A DNA stretch of 64,000 nt, taken from assembly GCA_022575985.1 (NCBI GenBank), contig JAKSXM010000277.1:992001-1056000 (forward strand). The letters are read 5' to 3'. The translations under genes and the position numbers were made by a program. Below are positions 21,722 through 34,612 of this stretch, piece after piece. The stretch comes from Anagrus nilaparvatae. Its lineage: Eukaryota; Arthropoda; Insecta; Hymenoptera; Mymaridae. The notes beneath the pieces are model-generated. The model ran no database searches. It was not told where the DNA came from and was given only the letters and a program-made list of their open reading frames with translations. The stretch's first letter is position 1; each line of letters begins with the position of its first letter.

Positions 21722-23673
21722 TTATGGTCCATCTTCGCCACTTTTTTTTTAATTAAAAAACAAAAAGAACTCAGTGATTTTCAACTACCTCGTGGTGGCA
21801 AAAAGTTAATATAAGTTATTTTAAAGTGAAGATCAAGTTATTATAAAGTGAAAATTAATAATTACTTCTAAATTAAAAAAAAACAAAAGGTGACTTTTTT
21901 CATATAAAAATTATCAAAAGTTTTGAAGTGAAAAACATGTGCGCGGTTTTTACCGGCATCATCATCTCAAAGCCGCCATAAAGATTTTTATACTGTTATT
22001 TGATAATCACGTGTTAAATGCGTTGATTATATTGATTATATTCTTTATTTCTTTTGGGTGATATGCAGTTTGAAATTGAAAAAATTTAAAAATTTAAAAA
22101 AAAAAAGTTTAACAGTTCATTTTTTTATGTTGTCCTAAGGCACAAAAAATTGTTCAAAATAGTTTAAAAGTTATCAAGATAAAAAATTTTTGTTTTAAAA
22201 AAAAGAAAAAAGGACATCAAGAGAATAAATTAAAAAAAAAAAAAGTATAAATAAATCATCATCATCAAAAAAGAAAGAACTCCATTTTTAGAATTTTTAC
22301 TATGACGTCATCGACAAGAAAGGAAGCGGAAATACATAAATTTGAATAATATTCTACATCTTTACCGGAAAGGGCCTACGCCGCCGAAAATCAGGTGTTT
22401 ATCCTTCTTTTTCAAGTTCAGACACATTCGGCGCGCGCAGTTTATACCAGTTATTTTTGTCTGCTTTCTTCTCGTTCATGCTGTTTATGCTATATGGGAG
22501 AGTCCATGCATCAAGTTCAAGGTTTTTTCTTTCTTTTTAATTATTTTGATATTTGTATTTAACAAATTTTTTCCTTTTTCTTATTCTATTGATTTAATTT
22601 TAAAAGAGTTAATTTTATTTAAAAAAAAAAATTTTAAGTTAAAATTTATTATATCAAGTTAAAATTTTACATTTAAAAAAAAAAAAATTATTTTATGTAT
22701 TATAAAAAAAAAGAAATATTTTCACATGTAAAAATTTATTTTTTTTTGTATAGTTCAAGGCACCGCGGAGTGAATGATAAATTTAATTTTTTTGTGTGTG
22801 TAATTTAGTTTATTAATGTTAAGAAATATAAATTATTTTTAAATTTTAATATACCTTTTTAATCATTGGTAAAAATTAATTTATATAAAAAATATTAGTG
22901 ATTAGTTTATTTATGCATTTATTATATTTATATATAATTAGATGCAAGTCTTTATTATCCTATGTGATGATCAGTTTATTAGTTTGGTTGTAAAAATTAT
23001 TTAGTTTTTTCAGTTTTTACAGGATTCTTTCAACAAAAAAGAAGAAAAATATTTTAGTTTCAGTTATTATACAGTTTTCTAAAGTTTTTACAGTTATTTT
23101 TTATTTTTCTCTTTTTTGGGTGAGAAAATCTGTATCAGTTATTCAGTTTTAGTAGGAATTATTGATGATTTATTTAAAATAGGTTTTCATTTATTGCAAT
23201 CAAAATTTTACCATTTACAAGAAATTAAAAATCGGTGAAATTTGTTGCATGAGTTTGGAGGTCCCATTGAGTTTCCTTTCTGAAGAAAAAGTTATTTACT
23301 AGTTTTCTTTTTTTTAGTTAAAAATAATTGTAGTTAGTTTATTTTATTTTCTTTCTTTTCAGATGGGCCTCGATGAGAAAATCTTTTTTTGGGATTGTTC
23401 TCATGGGAACTCTTGCACATTTATATGTAGCACAGTTTTTTTTCAATAATTCCAACAAGAGTTTGACTAGTTTGGTTTATGCAGCATTTTTTCATTGATT
23501 TTTTTTCTTTGAAATTTCGCATATTCTATATTATATAGTTTTTTACTCAGTTATTTTGCGCATTTAGTTATTTTGTTTAGCTAATTCGCGCAAATAGTTA
23601 TTTATATGTTTCGTTAGAAGTTTGCATACTTAAACAATTAAACTTTTTCTTATATTAATATACGTTAGTTAAA
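21722..23673 (+). other. Leader of the gag-only BEL/Pao element
   Basis: Long AT-rich untranslated stretch. An open frame of 106 codons at 22342-22662 has no recognisable domain and is T-rich. I do not call it a gene. Confidence 0.5.
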
Positions 23674-24981
23674 ATGGCAAAAAGTTTTATTTTGGAGCAA
23701 AATTCTATTTCGCAACGTATTGCTAGTTCTTATAACAACTTTGTTCAAGATGGCAGTGAAAGCATATACAATGCTTCCACACGTTTAGAAAACTTGAATG
23801 ACATGTGGTATCACTTTGAGGAAAACCATTATAAAATTATAAATATCGCTAATTCAGATAAATCTAATTTTATAAAAAATAATACTTTTAATTCAGTTGA
23901 ACAAGAATACTTGAAAAATAAATGTCAATTTAATAAATTCTTGGCTACTCATAATCCTCAAAATGATAACTCGCATAGATCTTCACGTTTTGCCACTGAA
24001 AATAATTTAGAAAAATTGGAAAGAATCCCTATCCCAAAATTTAATAGTAACTTTACAGAATGGGAAAATTTCCGAGATATGTTTAAATCTTTAGTTATTG
24101 ATAAAAGTTATTTTGATGTTTTTAAGTTATATTATTTAAAATCTAGTTTACAGGGTGAGGCCCTTCAGTTAGTTAATTCATACAGTATTACTAATAATAA
24201 TTTTTCTTTCGTTTGGGAAAAATTAATTGATAAATTTGAAAATAAAAGGAGGTTAGTGAACTCACATTTAGCTTCGTTTTTTAGTTTAAAACCTATGAAA
24301 AAAGAGTCCTCTGCAGAATTAAAAAGAATTCTCAACGGTATTACAGCTCCAATACAAGCTTTAGAAGCTTAAAAAAGAAATACCAAGTTTTGGGATGACA
24401 TGTTAGTTTTTCATTCCATTTCTCTTTTTGATTTAGATACCCTTAAACAATGGGAAAAATTCGTTGGAAATTTAAGAAATTGTAAAGAACCTCCATTATT
24501 TTCAGATTTAATCAAATTTATGGAAAATCATGTTATTATCTTAGAATCGATCGAAGACAATACTAAGAATATTTTTGATAAGTCATCAATAAATCCTGCA
24601 AGTAATGATTCGAAACATAACAAAGATAATCAAATCAATTGTATTATTTGTAATAAAGATCATTTCTTTTCCTTTTGTGATATTTTTTTGAACAAAACTA
24701 TACTTGAAAGAAAAGAATTCGTGGCTAGTAAACATAGATGTTTTAATTGTTTAGGATTACATATGTTGCCCGAATGTAAATCACAAAAAAGATGTAAGTT
24801 TTGTCAAAAAAATCATCATTTTACCTTGCATTTTTCTAATCAGTCAGATGATAACATCAGTCAAAATTTTGACTCTAATTTAATTAAAAATACACATCTA
24901 TCTACTGAGAATAAGAATGCAGAGGAAAATTTACAATTTTCAAATAGTGACGCAGAAAATCGTCCTTTTTATAATTCCTGA
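23674..24981 (+). pseudogene. BEL/Pao gag with one internal stop
   Basis: The ATG at 23674 starts MAKSFILEQNSISQRIASSY, matching the gag start of the other BEL/Pao element. The DUF1759-type capsid part includes RIPIPKFNSNFTEWENFRDM and NKRRLVNSHL. The frame is cut by TAA at 24370-24372, where the related gag has Leu, and continues in the same frame from 24373. A C-terminal Cys/His region follows (CIICNKDHFFSFC, CFNCLGLHMLPEC, CKFCQKNHHF). Normal BEL/Pao gag would continue into protease. Here the frame stops at 24979-24981 and no pol follows. Apart from the one stop the gag is well kept. Confidence 0.9.
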
Positions 24982-25423
24982 CAATAGCTTACCTCTGGGT
25001 AAATGGCTTTATGCCTAGATTTTGAAAATTTGCCCAGGGATTAACAGTTTATTTTGGGCCATCAATAAAAAAAAATACTACAACCAAATTGACTAGACCC
25101 ATAAATAAACTAATTACTTACTAAAAATAAAAAATATTTTGTCAATGTATAAAAAATATTTTTATGTAAGTTCATTGTACAAATGTAAATAATCTATTTT
25201 CTTTGAATGAATGAATGTGTGTATGAAATTTTTAATATAAATTTACGTAAAAAAAAACTAATGTATAATAAAAAATTAAATGTATTTATTTTGTAAAAAT
25301 TATGGGTTTAATTTTAAATTTTTATTTTAATTGATTTCTAAATTATTTTTAATATGTACATAAAACTATAAATTTTTTCTTGTTAATTTATTTTCTATGC
25401 AAATAAATTAAAAGGGGGGAGAA
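24982..25423 (+). other. 3' non-coding part of the gag-only element
   Basis: AT-rich sequence without open frames, ending in the purine tract aaaagggggga at about 25411-25421, which would prime plus-strand synthesis. It marks where pol has been lost. Confidence 0.7.
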
Positions 25424-25703
25424 TTTTAAATATTACACTGTATAATAATACAATTATTAATATAAGTTTATAAGTATGCGTGCGTGTGTGCACAGAGAGA
25501 GCACAGAGTGTAAGCGCGTGCCTTTAGAAACGGCGCACAGTGCCGGCAGTCTTAGGACAACTATTAAAGTAGTCACACCTATTAATAATAAAAGTAAAAG
25601 TTTATTGTGCTACTAAATTATTAGTTATAAATTATTTATCCACATCACCTAATTTCCTATCAAATAATAAAAATAATATTAAAATACAGTCCACTCATCA
25701 CCA
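25424..25703 (+). repeat. 3' LTR of the gag-only BEL/Pao element
   Basis: Same length and sequence as the 5' LTR by eye, except that its second base is T rather than G. Confidence 0.9.
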
Positions 25704-25708
25704 ATCAA
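25704..25708. repeat. Target-site duplication atcaa, right copy
   Basis: Matches 21437-21441; the PLE unit resumes directly after it. Confidence 0.85.
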
Positions 25709-25991
25709 TAATGTCTAAAAAAATATACAAAAAACTAATCAATACATTTGATACATAAAAATAAAAAAATGAAAAATACCTATAATAATTTTATATAAAT
25801 ATAATAATAAAACGAGAAGTCATTCTTATTATTAAAAATTAAATTAAAAAGTTTAAAAAAATATTTATAACAATAATTTAACACATAACAAAAAACATGA
25901 AAATAACTAGAGTTTATGGTGCCATGAAAATGTATTGAAAAAGTACGATATTGAAACTTTAAATGATGATTTTTGAGTTAAATTTGTTGAA

Positions 25992-28581
25992 ACTATTGTA
26001 GAGGGAGTTGTTGATTGAGGGTATTGATGGTATGGATGTAAGATGGGTTTAGTTTATCAGTATCTTCTTTTTTATTTATTGTAGGGTGGGCAAGTTGGAT
26101 GTGTAGACTTTCTGATACTTTACGTTTGCCCCATGTAGCTTCTTCATCGAGCACCTGTGGTTTATCAAAATTAAAAGTATGTCTATTTAGGTTGCAATGA
26201 GTTACAATAACTGATGTTTTAACTCTCTGGTGTCGTCGAGTCTCATATAAAAAGATCTTTTGGATTCACCTATATATATGCTGTCACAGTCGTTGCAAGT
26301 TAGTTTGTATACAATACCAGTTTTGTTTTGTATGCTGTCAATCTCGCCTTTTCTGATGATTTTTGTCATATCCTTGTTGAGTTGCGGAATAACATGAAAT
26401 GTGTTGTAATCAATAATTATTTTGATTTTTTGATATAATCCAAATCTAAATGGGATTTTAATGAGTATTTTGTCTCTGTAATTATTATTAATTGGAATAT
26501 TGTTCCTAGTAATGTTATAATGGCAATTCTTTAATAGATTACACCTCTTATTAATGAATTTATTGACAAAATGTATGGGATATTTATTAGCTATTAAGAT
26601 GTCCTTCACAATCTTGATGTTGTTATTGAGGTAAGCTTTGTCAGACAGAATTAGGCTTCGATCGACGAGGTTGTATACCATGGCAATTTTCTGGTGCAGT
26701 AAGTGGTTAGAATCAAAGTGCAGAATTGTACCAGAAAAGGTGCTTTTTTGGTACCAATTGGTTGTGATTATATTATTGCTGTTTTTTATTAAGGTGATAA
26801 AATATCCAGAGTGTAGTTATTCTCTGATATACATAGGATTATATCTTCCACATATCTATAAAAAAATAGTGGAGTATAATCCAAAAGGTTGATGCATTCC
26901 GTTTCTAAGTCGTCCATGACAATATCAGCAAGTAAAGATGATATAGCAGAGCCCATTGAAGTGCCTATAAGTTGTTTATATATGACAGAGTTGAAAGTAC
27001 AATAGGTGTTGTCGTATAGGTACTTGATAGTGTAAACGATTTCGTTGTATGGAATTATACAGTTGTTATTGATGGTGGTGTATCTTCTGTCGAGGCTATT
27101 GATTACCAAATCAAGTGGAATATTGGTAAATAATGAACTGACATCGAGCGACAATAATTTGTGGTTATGTGAAATGAAAGTACCTCTGATTTTATTGCAT
27201 AGGTCAAAGTTGTTTTTTATGTATGATTTTGGTTTATTGATACAAGAGTATAAGTGGAAATGTAATGTTTTGGCTATCAGGGAGGTGTGGCTATTGAAGT
27301 TTGGTATGACAGGCCTAACAGGGATGATAGAGTTTGCGTTAATATCGCGAAAGAAACTATTTTATGGTGTTTAGGGGGGAAGTATATGGCAGGAATAGAA
27401 GTATGGGTTTGAGTCAATTCGTATGGGTTCTGGTTGGGTTTTAGTAAGCCCAAGTCTTTCCAAGCATTTAGTCGATTACTAGCATTTTTCTGTAATCTTT
27501 TTAAGAGGGTTTTAGTGCTTTTGACTACTTGGTATACCTCTTTTGGCGATAATAATGCCTCCGCACTCCTTATGTACATGGGTTTGGGCATGCATAAGGT
27601 AGTATTACCTTTGTCGACTGGCGTAAAAATGATGTCCTTGTGTTGCTTGAGGAAAGATTTGCAGGCATAAACTTTTTTGGAGAAAACTTTTTGACTATGT
27701 GTTCGATGTGTGTTGTTGTTTTTTGTCATATTCAGTACATTGATGATCTTATGTCGTTGTTTGCAAATAGATGGATCCCTATGTAGTATATATTGGACTT
27801 GTTTATGTTTTTCAGCGGCATCTACTATGGTGGTATTGTTATTTTCGAAAATGTATTTAGCATTTAAGTAGAAAGCATTTTCAACATTTTTTCTAGTGTT
27901 TAATACGTCATTTTTTTGGATGTTACCAGGCAAGCTGAATTTAGGCCCTAAACTTGCAATTTCGACGACATTATCTGGTACGTCGATGTCTGAAATATTA
28001 ATAAACCAGTTATCATTTAAGTCATTGGTGTTGTTGTTGATATTGACTTTTTCAAAATTTTTATAATGGTTAACATTTAAAAGTTTGTTGTATAATCTAC
28101 AGTTGTTTTTGTAGTAAATATTATTCTTTTTACAGTTTTGAGTGCTGAAAAAGGTATTGAGTTTGGAGTTATCAATGTTAGAGTTTAAAAGAAAATTCTT
28201 AGTATTAGCCAATGTTTTTCCAAAGCTGGATATGTGTGAATTGATGTCTTTAAACTGTAGGTTCTATAATTTATTAGCCGTTCTTTGTAGGACTTTTTGA
28301 AAGCCGGTTCTTGTTGTATCTTTATAAAAAGTGAAGTCCTTGAACCTGTATTTTATGCTTGATACATGTGTTGGTAAAGAATCATAATGTCGACATTTCA
28401 GCAAAAATTTTCTTCTTGAGTACGCCAAAGCAATCTTGTGTATATTAATTGAGTATATATGTAAGGATTTAACCATAGAAGGTCCGTGGTGATGTTAAAC
28501 TTCTTCGTAAAAGTTGCTAGAATGGCTGACTATGGGTCTGCAGCCTTGTGAAATATCAATTTGAAAGTTTTCATCACCCAT
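25992..28581 (-). pseudogene. PLE unit 1 RT/GIY-YIG gene, broken
   Basis: Open pieces run from the start region (MVKSLHIYSIN at 28476) through the long N-terminal part (28212-27277) and RT core (27154-26789) to the GIY-YIG end (26681-26202). RT blocks are LDVSSLFTNIPLDL, TSMGSAISSLLADIV and the catalytic box YVED, where YVDD is expected. An extra frame break lies in the GIY-YIG region at about 26230, absent in units 2-5. Stops shared with other units are TAA early in the gene and TAG after about codon 105. It is not functional. Confidence 0.88.
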
Positions 28582-28674
28582 GATTTAAAGATATTTATAA
28601 AAGGATTGAGTTTTTATTGACCAATACTGGGCATAAATGAAACAAATTAGTTGTTTGCAATAAACAAGATGTTA

Positions 28675-28724
28675 TTATTAGACGTTTCGCTTATTTAGTT
28701 TATAGGCCTTATCAATAATGTCTA
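28675..28724 (-). ncRNA. Hammerhead-like motif, PLE unit 2
   Basis: Same motif as in the + strand copies, with one stem II pair disturbed (TAAGC in place of TAGGC). Equivalent positions in units 3, 4 and 5 start near 31683, 34691 and 37699, and in copy 6 at about 40706. Confidence 0.45.
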
Positions 28725-28999
28725 AAAAAATATACAGAAAATTAATCAATACATTCGATACATAAAAATAAAAAAATGAAAAATACCTATAATAATTTTA
28801 TATAAACATAATAATAAAATGGGAAGTCATTCTTATTATTAAAAATTAAATTAAAAAGTTTAAAAAAATATTTATAACAATAATTTAACACATAACAATA
28901 AACATGAAAATAACTAGAGTTTATGGTGCCAAGAAAATGTATTGAAAATGTACGATATTGAAACTTTAAATGATGATTTTTGAGTTAAATTTGTTGAAA

Positions 29000-31589
29000 C
29001 TATTGTAGAGGGAGTTGTTGATTGAGGGAATTGATGGTATGGGTGTAAGATGGGTTTAGGTTATCAGTATCTTCATTTTTATTTATTGTAGGGTGGGCAA
29101 GTTGGATGTGTAGACTTTCTGATAATTTACGTTTGCCCGATGTAGCTTCTTCATCGAGCACCTGTGGTTTATCAAAATTAAAAGTATGTCTATTTAGGTT
29201 GCAATGAGTTACAATAACTGATGTTTTAACTCTCTGGTATTCGTCGAGTCTCATATAAAGAGATCTTTTGGATTCACCTATATATATACTGCCACAGTCG
29301 TTGCAAGTTAGTTTGTATACAATACCAGTTTTGTTTTGTATGCTGTCAATCTCGCCTTTTCTGATGATTTTTGTCATATCCTTGTTGAGTTGCGGAATAA
29401 CATGAAATGTGTTGTAATCAATAATTATTTTGATTTTTTGATATAATCCAAATCTAAATGGGATTTTAATGAGTATTTTGTCTCTGTAATTATTATTAAT
29501 TGGAATATTGTTCCTAGTAATGTAATAATGGCAATTCTTTAATAGATTACACCTCTTATTAATGAATTTATTGACAAAATGTATGGGATATTTATTAGCT
29601 ATTAAGATGTCCTTCACAATCTTGATGTTGTTATTGAGGTAAGCTTTGTCAGACAGAATTAGGCTTCGATCGACGAGGTTGTATACCATGGCAATTTTCT
29701 GGTGCAGTAAGTGGTTAGAATCAAAGTGCAGAATTGTACCAGAAAAGGTGCTTTTTTGGTACCAATTGGTTGTGATTATATTATTGCTGTTTTTTATTAA
29801 GGTGATAAAATATCCAGAGTGTAGTTATTCTCTGATATACATAGGATTATATCTTCCACATATCTATAAAAAAATAGTGGAGTATAATCCAAAAGGTTGA
29901 TGCATTCCGTTTCTAAGTCGTCCATGACAATATCAGCAAGTAAAGATGATATAGCAGAGCCCATTGAAGTGCCTATAAGTTGTTTATATATGACAGAGTT
30001 GAAAGTACAATAGGTGTTGTCGTATAGGTACTTGATAGTGTAAACGATTTCGTTGTATGGAATTATACAGTTGTTATTGATGGTGGTGTATCTTCTGTCG
30101 AGGCTATTGATTACCAAATCAAGTGGAATATTGGTAAATAATGAACTGACATCGAGCGACAATAATTTGTGGTTATGTGAAATGAAAGTACCTCTGATTT
30201 TATTGCATAGGTCAAAGTTGTTTTTTATGTATGATTTTGGTTTATTGATACAAGAGTATAAGTGGAAATGTAATGTTTTGGCTATCAGGGAGGTGTGGCT
30301 ATTGAAGTTTGGTATGACAGGCCTAACAGGGATGATAGAGTTTGCGTTAATATCGCGAAAGAAACTATTTTATGGTGTTTAGGGGGGAAGTATATGGCAG
30401 GAATAGAAGTATGGGTTTGAGTCAATTCGTATGGGTTCTGGTTGGGTTTTAGTAAGCCCAAGTCTTTCCAAGCATTTAGTCGATTACTAGCATTTTTCTG
30501 TAATCTTTTTAAGAGGGTTTTAGTGCTTTTGACTACTTGGTATACCTCTTTTGGCGATAATAATGCCTCCGCACTCCTTATGTACATGGGTTTGGGCATG
30601 CATAAGGTAGTATTACCTTTGTCGACTGGCGTAAAAATGATGTCCTTGTGTTGCTTGAGGAAAGATTTGCAGGCATAAACTTTTTTGGAGAAAACTTTTT
30701 GACTATGTGTTCGATGTGTGTTGTTGTTTTTTGTCATATTCAGTACATTGATGATCTTATGTCGTTGTTTGCAAATAGATGGATCCCTATGTAGTATATA
30801 TTGGACTTGTTTATGTTTTTCAGCGGCATCTACTATGGTGGTATTGTTATTTTCGAAAATGTATTTAGCATTTAAGTAGAAAGCATTTTCAACATTTTTT
30901 CTAGTGTTTAATACGTCATTTTTTTGGATGTTACCAGGCAAGCTGAATTTAGGCCCTAAACTTGCAATTTCGACGACATTATCTGGTACGTCGATGTCTG
31001 AAATATTAATAAACCAGTTATCATTTAAGTCATTGGTGTTGTTGTTGATATTGACTTTTTCAAAATTTTTATAATGGTTAACATTTAAAAGTTTGTTGTA
31101 TAATCTACAGTTGTTTTTGTAGTAAATATTATTCTTTTTACAGTTTTGAGTGCTGAAAAAGGTATTGAGTTTGGAGTTATCAATGTTAGAGTTTAAAAGA
31201 AAATTCTTAGTATTAGCCAATGTTTTTCCAAAGCTGGATATGTGTGAATTGATGTCTTTAAACTGTAGGTTCTATAATTTATTAGCCGTTCTTTGTAGGA
31301 CTTTTTGAAAGCCGGTTCTTGTTGTATCTTTATAAAAAGTGAAGTCCTTGAACCTGTATTTTATGCTTGATACATGTGTTGGTAAAGAATCATAATGTCG
31401 ACATTTCAGCAAAAATTTTCTTCTTGAGTACGCCAAAGCAATCTTGTGTATATTAATTGAGTATATATGTAAGGATTTAACCATAGAAGGTCCGTGGTGA
31501 TGTTAAACTTCTTCGTAAAAGTTGCTAGAATGGCTGACTATGGGTCTGCAGCCTTGTGAAATATCAATTTGAAAGTTTTCATCACCCAT
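29000..31589 (-). pseudogene. PLE unit 2 RT/GIY-YIG gene, broken
   Basis: The start codon lies at 31589 (MGDENFQ by comparison with 40612 and 43002). The frame is stopped early by TAA, then open at 31484-31272 up to a TAG after NKL. It reopens at 31220-30285 and shifts, then the RT core runs 30162-29797 with the YVED box. A deletion of about 80 bp removes the RT segment after IILCI. The last piece (29689-29000, 229 codons) carries the GIY-YIG nuclease: GIVYKLTCNDC for GIY, SIYIGESKRSLYMRL for YIG with its Arg, then a Cys/His pair (THCNLNRH). Such proteins prime reverse transcription at nicked or open DNA ends. Confidence 0.9.
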
Positions 31590-31604
31590 GATTTAAAGAT
31601 ATTT

Positions 31605-34600
31605 ATAAAAGGATTGAGTTTTTATTGACCAATACTGGGCATAAATGAAACAAATTAGTTGTTTGCAATAAACAAGATGTTATTATTAGACGTTTCGCTT
31701 ATTTAGTTTATAGGCCTTATCAATAATGTCTAAAAAAATATACAGAAAATTAATCAATACATTCGATACATAAAAATAAAAAAATGAAAAATACCTATAA
31801 TAATTTTATATAAACATAATAATAAAATGGGAAGTCATTCTTATTATTAAAAATTAAATTAAAAAGTTTAAAAAAATATTTATAACAATAATTTAACACA
31901 TAACAATAAACATGAAAATAACTAGAGTTTATGGTGCCAAGAAAATGTATTGAAAATGTACGATATTGAAACTTTAAATGATGATTTTTGAGTTAAATTT
32001 GTTGAAACTATTGTAGAGGGAGTTGTTGATTGAGGGAATTGATGGTATGGGTGTAAGATGGGTTTAGGTTATCAGTATCTTCATTTTTATTTATTGTAGG
32101 GTGGGCAAGTTGGATGTGTAGACTTTCTGATAATTTACGTTTGCCCGATGTAGCTTCTTCATCGAGCACCTGTGGTTTATCAAAATTAAAAGTATGTCTA
32201 TTTAGGTTGCAATGAGTTACAATAACTGATGTTTTAACTCTCTGGTATTCGTCGAGTCTCATATAAAGAGATCTTTTGGATTCACCTATATATATACTGC
32301 CACAGTCGTTGCAAGTTAGTTTGTATACAATACCAGTTTTGTTTTGTATGCTGTCAATCTCGCCTTTTCTGATGATTTTTGTCATATCCTTGTTGAGTTG
32401 CGGAATAACATGAAATGTGTTGTAATCAATAATTATTTTGATTTTTTGATATAATCCAAATCTAAATGGGATTTTAATGAGTATTTTGTCTCTGTAATTA
32501 TTATTAATTGGAATATTGTTCCTAGTAATGTAATAATGGCAATTCTTTAATAGATTACACCTCTTATTAATGAATTTATTGACAAAATGTATGGGATATT
32601 TATTAGCTATTAAGATGTCCTTCACAATCTTGATGTTGTTATTGAGGTAAGCTTTGTCAGACAGAATTAGGCTTCGATCGACGAGGTTGTATACCATGGC
32701 AATTTTCTGGTGCAGTAAGTGGTTAGAATCAAAGTGCAGAATTGTACCAGAAAAGGTGCTTTTTTGGTACCAATTGGTTGTGATTATATTATTGCTGTTT
32801 TTTATTAAGGTGATAAAATATCCAGAGTGTAGTTATTCTCTGATATACATAGGATTATATCTTCCACATATCTATAAAAAAATAGTGGAGTATAATCCAA
32901 AAGGTTGATGCATTCCGTTTCTAAGTCGTCCATGACAATATCAGCAAGTAAAGATGATATAGCAGAGCCCATTGAAGTGCCTATAAGTTGTTTATATATG
33001 ACAGAGTTGAAAGTACAATAGGTGTTGTCGTATAGGTACTTGATAGTGTAAACGATTTCGTTGTATGGAATTATACAGTTGTTATTGATGGTGGTGTATC
33101 TTCTGTCGAGGCTATTGATTACCAAATCAAGTGGAATATTGGTAAATAATGAACTGACATCGAGCGACAATAATTTGTGGTTATGTGAAATGAAAGTACC
33201 TCTGATTTTATTGCATAGGTCAAAGTTGTTTTTTATGTATGATTTTGGTTTATTGATACAAGAGTATAAGTGGAAATGTAATGTTTTGGCTATCAGGGAG
33301 GTGTGGCTATTGAAGTTTGGTATGACAGGCCTAACAGGGATGATAGAGTTTGCGTTAATATCGCGAAAGAAACTATTTTATGGTGTTTAGGGGGGAAGTA
33401 TATGGCAGGAATAGAAGTATGGGTTTGAGTCAATTCGTATGGGTTCTGGTTGGGTTTTAGTAAGCCCAAGTCTTTCCAAGCATTTAGTCGATTACTAGCA
33501 TTTTTCTGTAATCTTTTTAAGAGGGTTTTAGTGCTTTTGACTACTTGGTATACCTCTTTTGGCGATAATAATGCCTCCGCACTCCTTATGTACATGGGTT
33601 TGGGCATGCATAAGGTAGTATTACCTTTGTCGACTGGCGTAAAAATGATGTCCTTGTGTTGCTTGAGGAAAGATTTGCAGGCATAAACTTTTTTGGAGAA
33701 AACTTTTTGACTATGTGTTCGATGTGTGTTGTTGTTTTTTGTCATATTCAGTACATTGATGATCTTATGTCGTTGTTTGCAAATAGATGGATCCCTATGT
33801 AGTATATATTGGACTTGTTTATGTTTTTCAGCGGCATCTACTATGGTGGTATTGTTATTTTCGAAAATGTATTTAGCATTTAAGTAGAAAGCATTTTCAA
33901 CATTTTTTCTAGTGTTTAATACGTCATTTTTTTGGATGTTACCAGGCAAGCTGAATTTAGGCCCTAAACTTGCAATTTCGACGACATTATCTGGTACGTC
34001 GATGTCTGAAATATTAATAAACCAGTTATCATTTAAGTCATTGGTGTTGTTGTTGATATTGACTTTTTCAAAATTTTTATAATGGTTAACATTTAAAAGT
34101 TTGTTGTATAATCTACAGTTGTTTTTGTAGTAAATATTATTCTTTTTACAGTTTTGAGTGCTGAAAAAGGTATTGAGTTTGGAGTTATCAATGTTAGAGT
34201 TTAAAAGAAAATTCTTAGTATTAGCCAATGTTTTTCCAAAGCTGGATATGTGTGAATTGATGTCTTTAAACTGTAGGTTCTATAATTTATTAGCCGTTCT
34301 TTGTAGGACTTTTTGAAAGCCGGTTCTTGTTGTATCTTTATAAAAAGTGAAGTCCTTGAACCTGTATTTTATGCTTGATACATGTGTTGGTAAAGAATCA
34401 TAATGTCGACATTTCAGCAAAAATTTTCTTCTTGAGTACGCCAAAGCAATCTTGTGTATATTAATTGAGTATATATGTAAGGATTTAACCATAGAAGGTC
34501 CGTGGTGATGTTAAACTTCTTCGTAAAAGTTGCTAGAATGGCTGACTATGGGTCTGCAGCCTTGTGAAATATCAATTTGAAAGTTTTCATCACCCATGAT

Positions 34601-34612
34601 TTAAAGATATTT
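31605..34612 (-). mobile_element. PLE unit 3
   Basis: 3008 bp, same layout as unit 2, with identical translations in every open piece. Confidence 0.92.
32008..34597 (-). pseudogene. PLE unit 3 RT/GIY-YIG gene, broken
   Basis: Carries exactly the same set of lesions as unit 2: early TAA, TAG after codon 105, two frame breaks, YVED and the roughly 80-bp deletion. The damage therefore predates the duplication of the unit. Confidence 0.9.

Larger units (their letters stand above)
21442..25703 (+). mobile_element. Gag-only BEL/Pao element with near-identical LTRs
   Basis: Two 280-bp LTRs (21442-21721 and 25424-25703) bound about 3.7 kb of interior: a leader of roughly 1.95 kb, a gag gene with one stop, and about 440 bp of non-coding sequence up to a purine tract (aaaagggggga). 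No protease, RT or integrase is present. The LTRs look identical apart from one base at the tip (TG in the left, TT in the right). A 5-bp duplication flanks the element. It is a recent insertion of an internally deleted, non-autonomous element. Confidence 0.92.
21325..28596 (-). mobile_element. PLE unit 1, interrupted by a BEL/Pao element
   Basis: Removing 21442-25703 and one duplication copy leaves about 3007 bp, matching the other units. Its leftmost part (about 25709-26300) differs from units 2-5 at many positions, whereas the rest is nearly identical to them. Confidence 0.9.
28597..31604 (-). mobile_element. PLE unit 2
   Basis: A 3008-bp unit. By eye it is identical in all translated segments to units 3 and 4. 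It starts on the left with the conserved aaaaggattgagtttttatt end. Confidence 0.92.

Noticed and set aside
22342..22662. 106-codon open frame in the BEL/Pao leader
   Set aside because: Rich in Phe, Ile and Leu, as expected from a T-rich strand; not conserved in the other BEL/Pao element.
8205..25703. Endogenous retrovirus with an envelope gene
   Set aside because: Domain order and integrase tail are BEL/Pao; no envelope-like open frame lies between integrase and the 3' end in either element.
26638..26892. + strand open frames repeated in every PLE unit (84, 109 and 78 codons)
   Set aside because: Antisense of the RT and GIY-YIG gene; repeated only because the unit is repeated.
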